Source: Gammaproteobacteria bacterium
GTDB lineage: Bacteria; Pseudomonadota; Gammaproteobacteria; Steroidobacterales; Steroidobacteraceae
Direction: 5' to 3'
NCBI GenBank assembly: GCA_030043215.1
Contig: JASHYG010000317.1
Location: forward strand, 1-7,644
Length of the DNA: 7,644 bases
Positions 6,226-7,644 of the stretch are shown piece by piece (position 1 is the stretch's first letter; each line of letters starts with the position of its first letter). Made by a program: the position numbers and the translations under genes. The notes beneath the pieces were generated by a model. That model was not told the DNA's origin and did not search any database. It was given only the letters and a program-made list of their open reading frames with translations.

Positions 6226-6996
6226 ATGCTGCGTGCATCTCGATGGTTCGCGGCGGCGCTCGCTGCCGCTCTCATGTTGAATGGAGCCGGCGCCAGGGCG
6301 GCCGGACATGTTCCCGCGTACATCACCCAGGCGGTCAACGATTCCGCGCGGCCGGACGCGGACAAGCAGGCCGACGCAGATCGCAAGCCTGTAGAGACGC
6401 TTGCCCTCTCGCGCGTGAAGCCTGGCGACAGCGTCGCCGAGCTCATGCCCGGTAGAGGCTACTTCACCCGCCTGCTGAGCGCGGCCGTCGGTCCCTCGGG
6501 CCATGTGTACGCGATCGTGCCGCCGTCGCGCCCGGGTGCGCGCATGGACATGGGGGCCGCTGCCAAGGCGATCGCTGCCGATCCGCACTACTCGAATGTG
6601 ACGGTCTTGACGACGCTCGGCACGGACAACTACGGGCTTCCGGGTCCGGTCGACCTCGTCTGGACCACGGACAACTATCACGACTTCCACAATGGTCCGA
6701 ACGCCAACATCGCCGCCTTCAACAAGCAGGTGTTCGACGCCTTGAAGCCGGGCGGCACCTTCCTCGTGGTCGATCACGCGGGAGCGGCGGGTACCGGCAC
6801 CACCCAGACGAGCACTCTGCACCGGATCGATCCGGCGGCGGCGCGCAAGGAAATCGAGGCGGCGGGATTCAAGCTGGCCGCGCACAGCAACGCGCTGCGC
6901 AATCCGAAGGATCCGCACACCGCGCGAATCTTCGATGCCTCGATCAGGGGTCACACGGATAAGTTCATGTACCGGTTCAGCAAGCCGGCGAGCTAA
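6226..6996 (+). CDS. Exported class I SAM-dependent methyltransferase-like protein (COG4798 type)
   Basis: A 256-residue protein with a clear Sec signal peptide (MLRASRWF, alanine-rich core, likely cleavage after ARA at 25). The mature part opens with [23 protein letters not shown] in overlapping view and then shows a Rossmann methyltransferase layout: motif [12 protein letters not shown] (70-80, where the Gly-rich loop is PGRG), GHVYAIVP (92-99), a motif IV region [13 protein letters not shown] (144-156), LKPGG (173-177) with VVDH (181-184), and a late strand in KFMYRFSKP (246-254). This matches the predicted methyltransferases of the COG4798 type, many of which carry signal peptides. Start: the ATG at 6226 with a strong GGAGGGGAGA upstream; the signal peptide supports it. 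What it methylates, or whether it does in the SAM-poor periplasm, is unknown. It follows the flavin oxidoreductase gene closely and overlaps the 3' end of the peptidase gene on the other strand. Confidence 0.85.
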   Translation: MLRASRWFAAALAAALMLNGAGARAAGHVPAYITQAVNDSARPDADKQADADRKPVETLALSRVKPGDSVAELMPGRGYFTRLLSAAVGPSGHVYAIVPPSRPGARMDMGAAAKAIAADPHYSNVTVLTTLGTDNYGLPGPVDLVWTTDNYHDFHNGPNANIAAFNKQVFDALKPGGTFLVVDHAGAAGTGTTQTSTLHRIDPAAARKEIEAAGFKLAAHSNALRNPKDPHTARIFDASIRGHTDKFMYRFSKPAS

Positions 6997-7644
6997 CCGG
7001 ATTCGCCGGGGGCGTCGGGTCCGCCGGAACGAAGCCGAGCACATCGCCGTAGAAGGCGAGCTCGGCCTCGAGCGAGCTCACGATGCTCTCGGCCTTGCGA
7101 AACCCGTGCTGCTCGCCCGCGAACTCGACGTAGGCGACGCGAACTCCCTTGCGCTCGAGCGCGGCCACGATCGCGCGTGACTGGCTCGGCGGGACTACCT
7201 TGTCCTCGGCGCCCTGGAAGGTGATGAGCGGGGCGTGGAACGAGTCGAGGTGGCGGATGGGCGCGCGCGCTTCGTAGACCGCGCGGCCCTGCGGCAGCGG
7301 AGCGACGAGCCGGTCGAGGTAGCGGCTCTCGAACTTGTGCGTGTCGCGGGCGAGCGCCTCGAGATCGCTGACGCCGTAGTAGTTGGCGCCGACCTTGAAC
7401 ACGTCGTGGAAGGCGAGCGCGGCCAGCACGGTGAAGCCGCCGGCGCTGCCGCCGCGAATGGCCGTGCGGCTCCCGTCCACTCGTCCGGTCGCGGCGAGAA
7501 ATCTCACGCCGGCCACGACATCGTCGACATCGACGATGCCCCAGTTTCCCTCCAGGCGCTCGCGGTACGGGCGGCCGTAGCCGCTGCTGCCGCCGTAGTT
7601 CACATCGAGCAGCGCGAAGCCGCGGGAGGTCCAGTACTGCGTCG
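6977..7644 (-). CDS. S9 family serine peptidase, C-terminal catalytic domain (5' end outside window)
   Basis: This is the C-terminal ~221 residues of a prolyl oligopeptidase family enzyme (acylaminoacyl peptidase/dipeptidyl peptidase type), an alpha/beta hydrolase that cleaves short peptides. The frame stays open to the window edge: codons upstream of the GTG at 7603 read [13 protein letters not shown], which runs directly into [17 protein letters not shown], the usual entry to the catalytic domain. The triad is complete: Ser in GGSAGG (codon 7445-7447), Asp in GAEDKVVPP (7202-7204) and His in GEQHGFRK (7106-7108). The N-terminal beta-propeller and any signal peptide would lie beyond base 7644. 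The tail after the domain is short and proline-rich and ends in Cys. The last 20 bases overlap the convergent methyltransferase-like gene. Family placement is firm; the exact subfamily and substrate cannot be told from this half. Confidence 0.93.
   Translation of the reverse strand, partial: TQYWTSRGFALLDVNYGGSSGYGRPYRERLEGNWGIVDVDDVVAGVRFLAATGRVDGSRTAIRGGSAGGFTVLAALAFHDVFKVGANYYGVSDLEALARDTHKFESRYLDRLVAPLPQGRAVYEARAPIRHLDSFHAPLITFQGAEDKVVPPSQSRAIVAALERKGVRVAYVEFAGEQHGFRKAESIVSSLEAELAFYGDVLGFVPADPTPPANPVSSPAC

Noticed and set aside
5079..6446. Upstream extension of the leftward fusion frame by 456 codons, giving a 1457-residue reading
   Set aside because: This part is antisense to the well-supported flavin oxidoreductase gene and to the start of the methyltransferase-like gene, is Arg-rich and low in complexity, and would place the signal peptide in the middle of the protein. 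It is open because GC-rich DNA has few stops.

Overview
The window is GC-rich DNA with dense, ordinary bacterial coding. It carries six protein-coding genes, two of them cut by the window edges. The OpgH-type glucan glucosyltransferase and the many exported proteins point to a Gram-negative proteobacterium. A soil- or water-living gammaproteobacterium is my best guess from general gene style; no rRNA or other marker is present to confirm this. I see no tRNA, rRNA, CRISPR array, insertion sequence or phage gene.

Layout from left to right: (1) 1-1353 (+), the C-terminal part of OpgH, the membrane enzyme that builds the osmoregulated periplasmic glucan backbone. (2) 1354-1495, a short convergent gap with a small hairpin. 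(3) 1496-1834 (-), a small exported, basic, helical protein with an internal 30-residue repeat, preceded by a good ribosome binding site and a plausible promoter. (4) 1835-2072, an intergenic stretch with a perfect 15-bp inverted repeat and eight tandem 7-bp units that abut the next stop codon. (5) 2073-5078 (-), a 1001-residue exported protein that joins an AcpA/phospholipase-C-type phosphoesterase to a di-heme cytochrome c peroxidase (MauG/CCP family). This is the most notable gene here. (6) 5079-5180, a divergent promoter region centred on an 18-bp dyad. (7) 5181-6194 (+), a luciferase-like flavin-dependent oxidoreductase, followed after 31 bp by (8) 6226-6996 (+), a signal-peptide-bearing SAM-methyltransferase-like protein, probably in the same transcript. 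(9) 6977-7644 (-), the C-terminal catalytic domain of an S9 (prolyl oligopeptidase family) serine peptidase, whose 3' end overlaps the methyltransferase gene by 20 bp.

No single pathway links all the genes. The strongest functional unit is the divergent pair: a periplasmic phosphoesterase-peroxidase facing an oxidoreductase/methyltransferase pair across a shared palindrome, which suggests, but does not prove, co-regulation. Four of the six products are predicted to be envelope or periplasmic proteins: OpgH, the small basic protein, the fusion and the methyltransferase-like protein.
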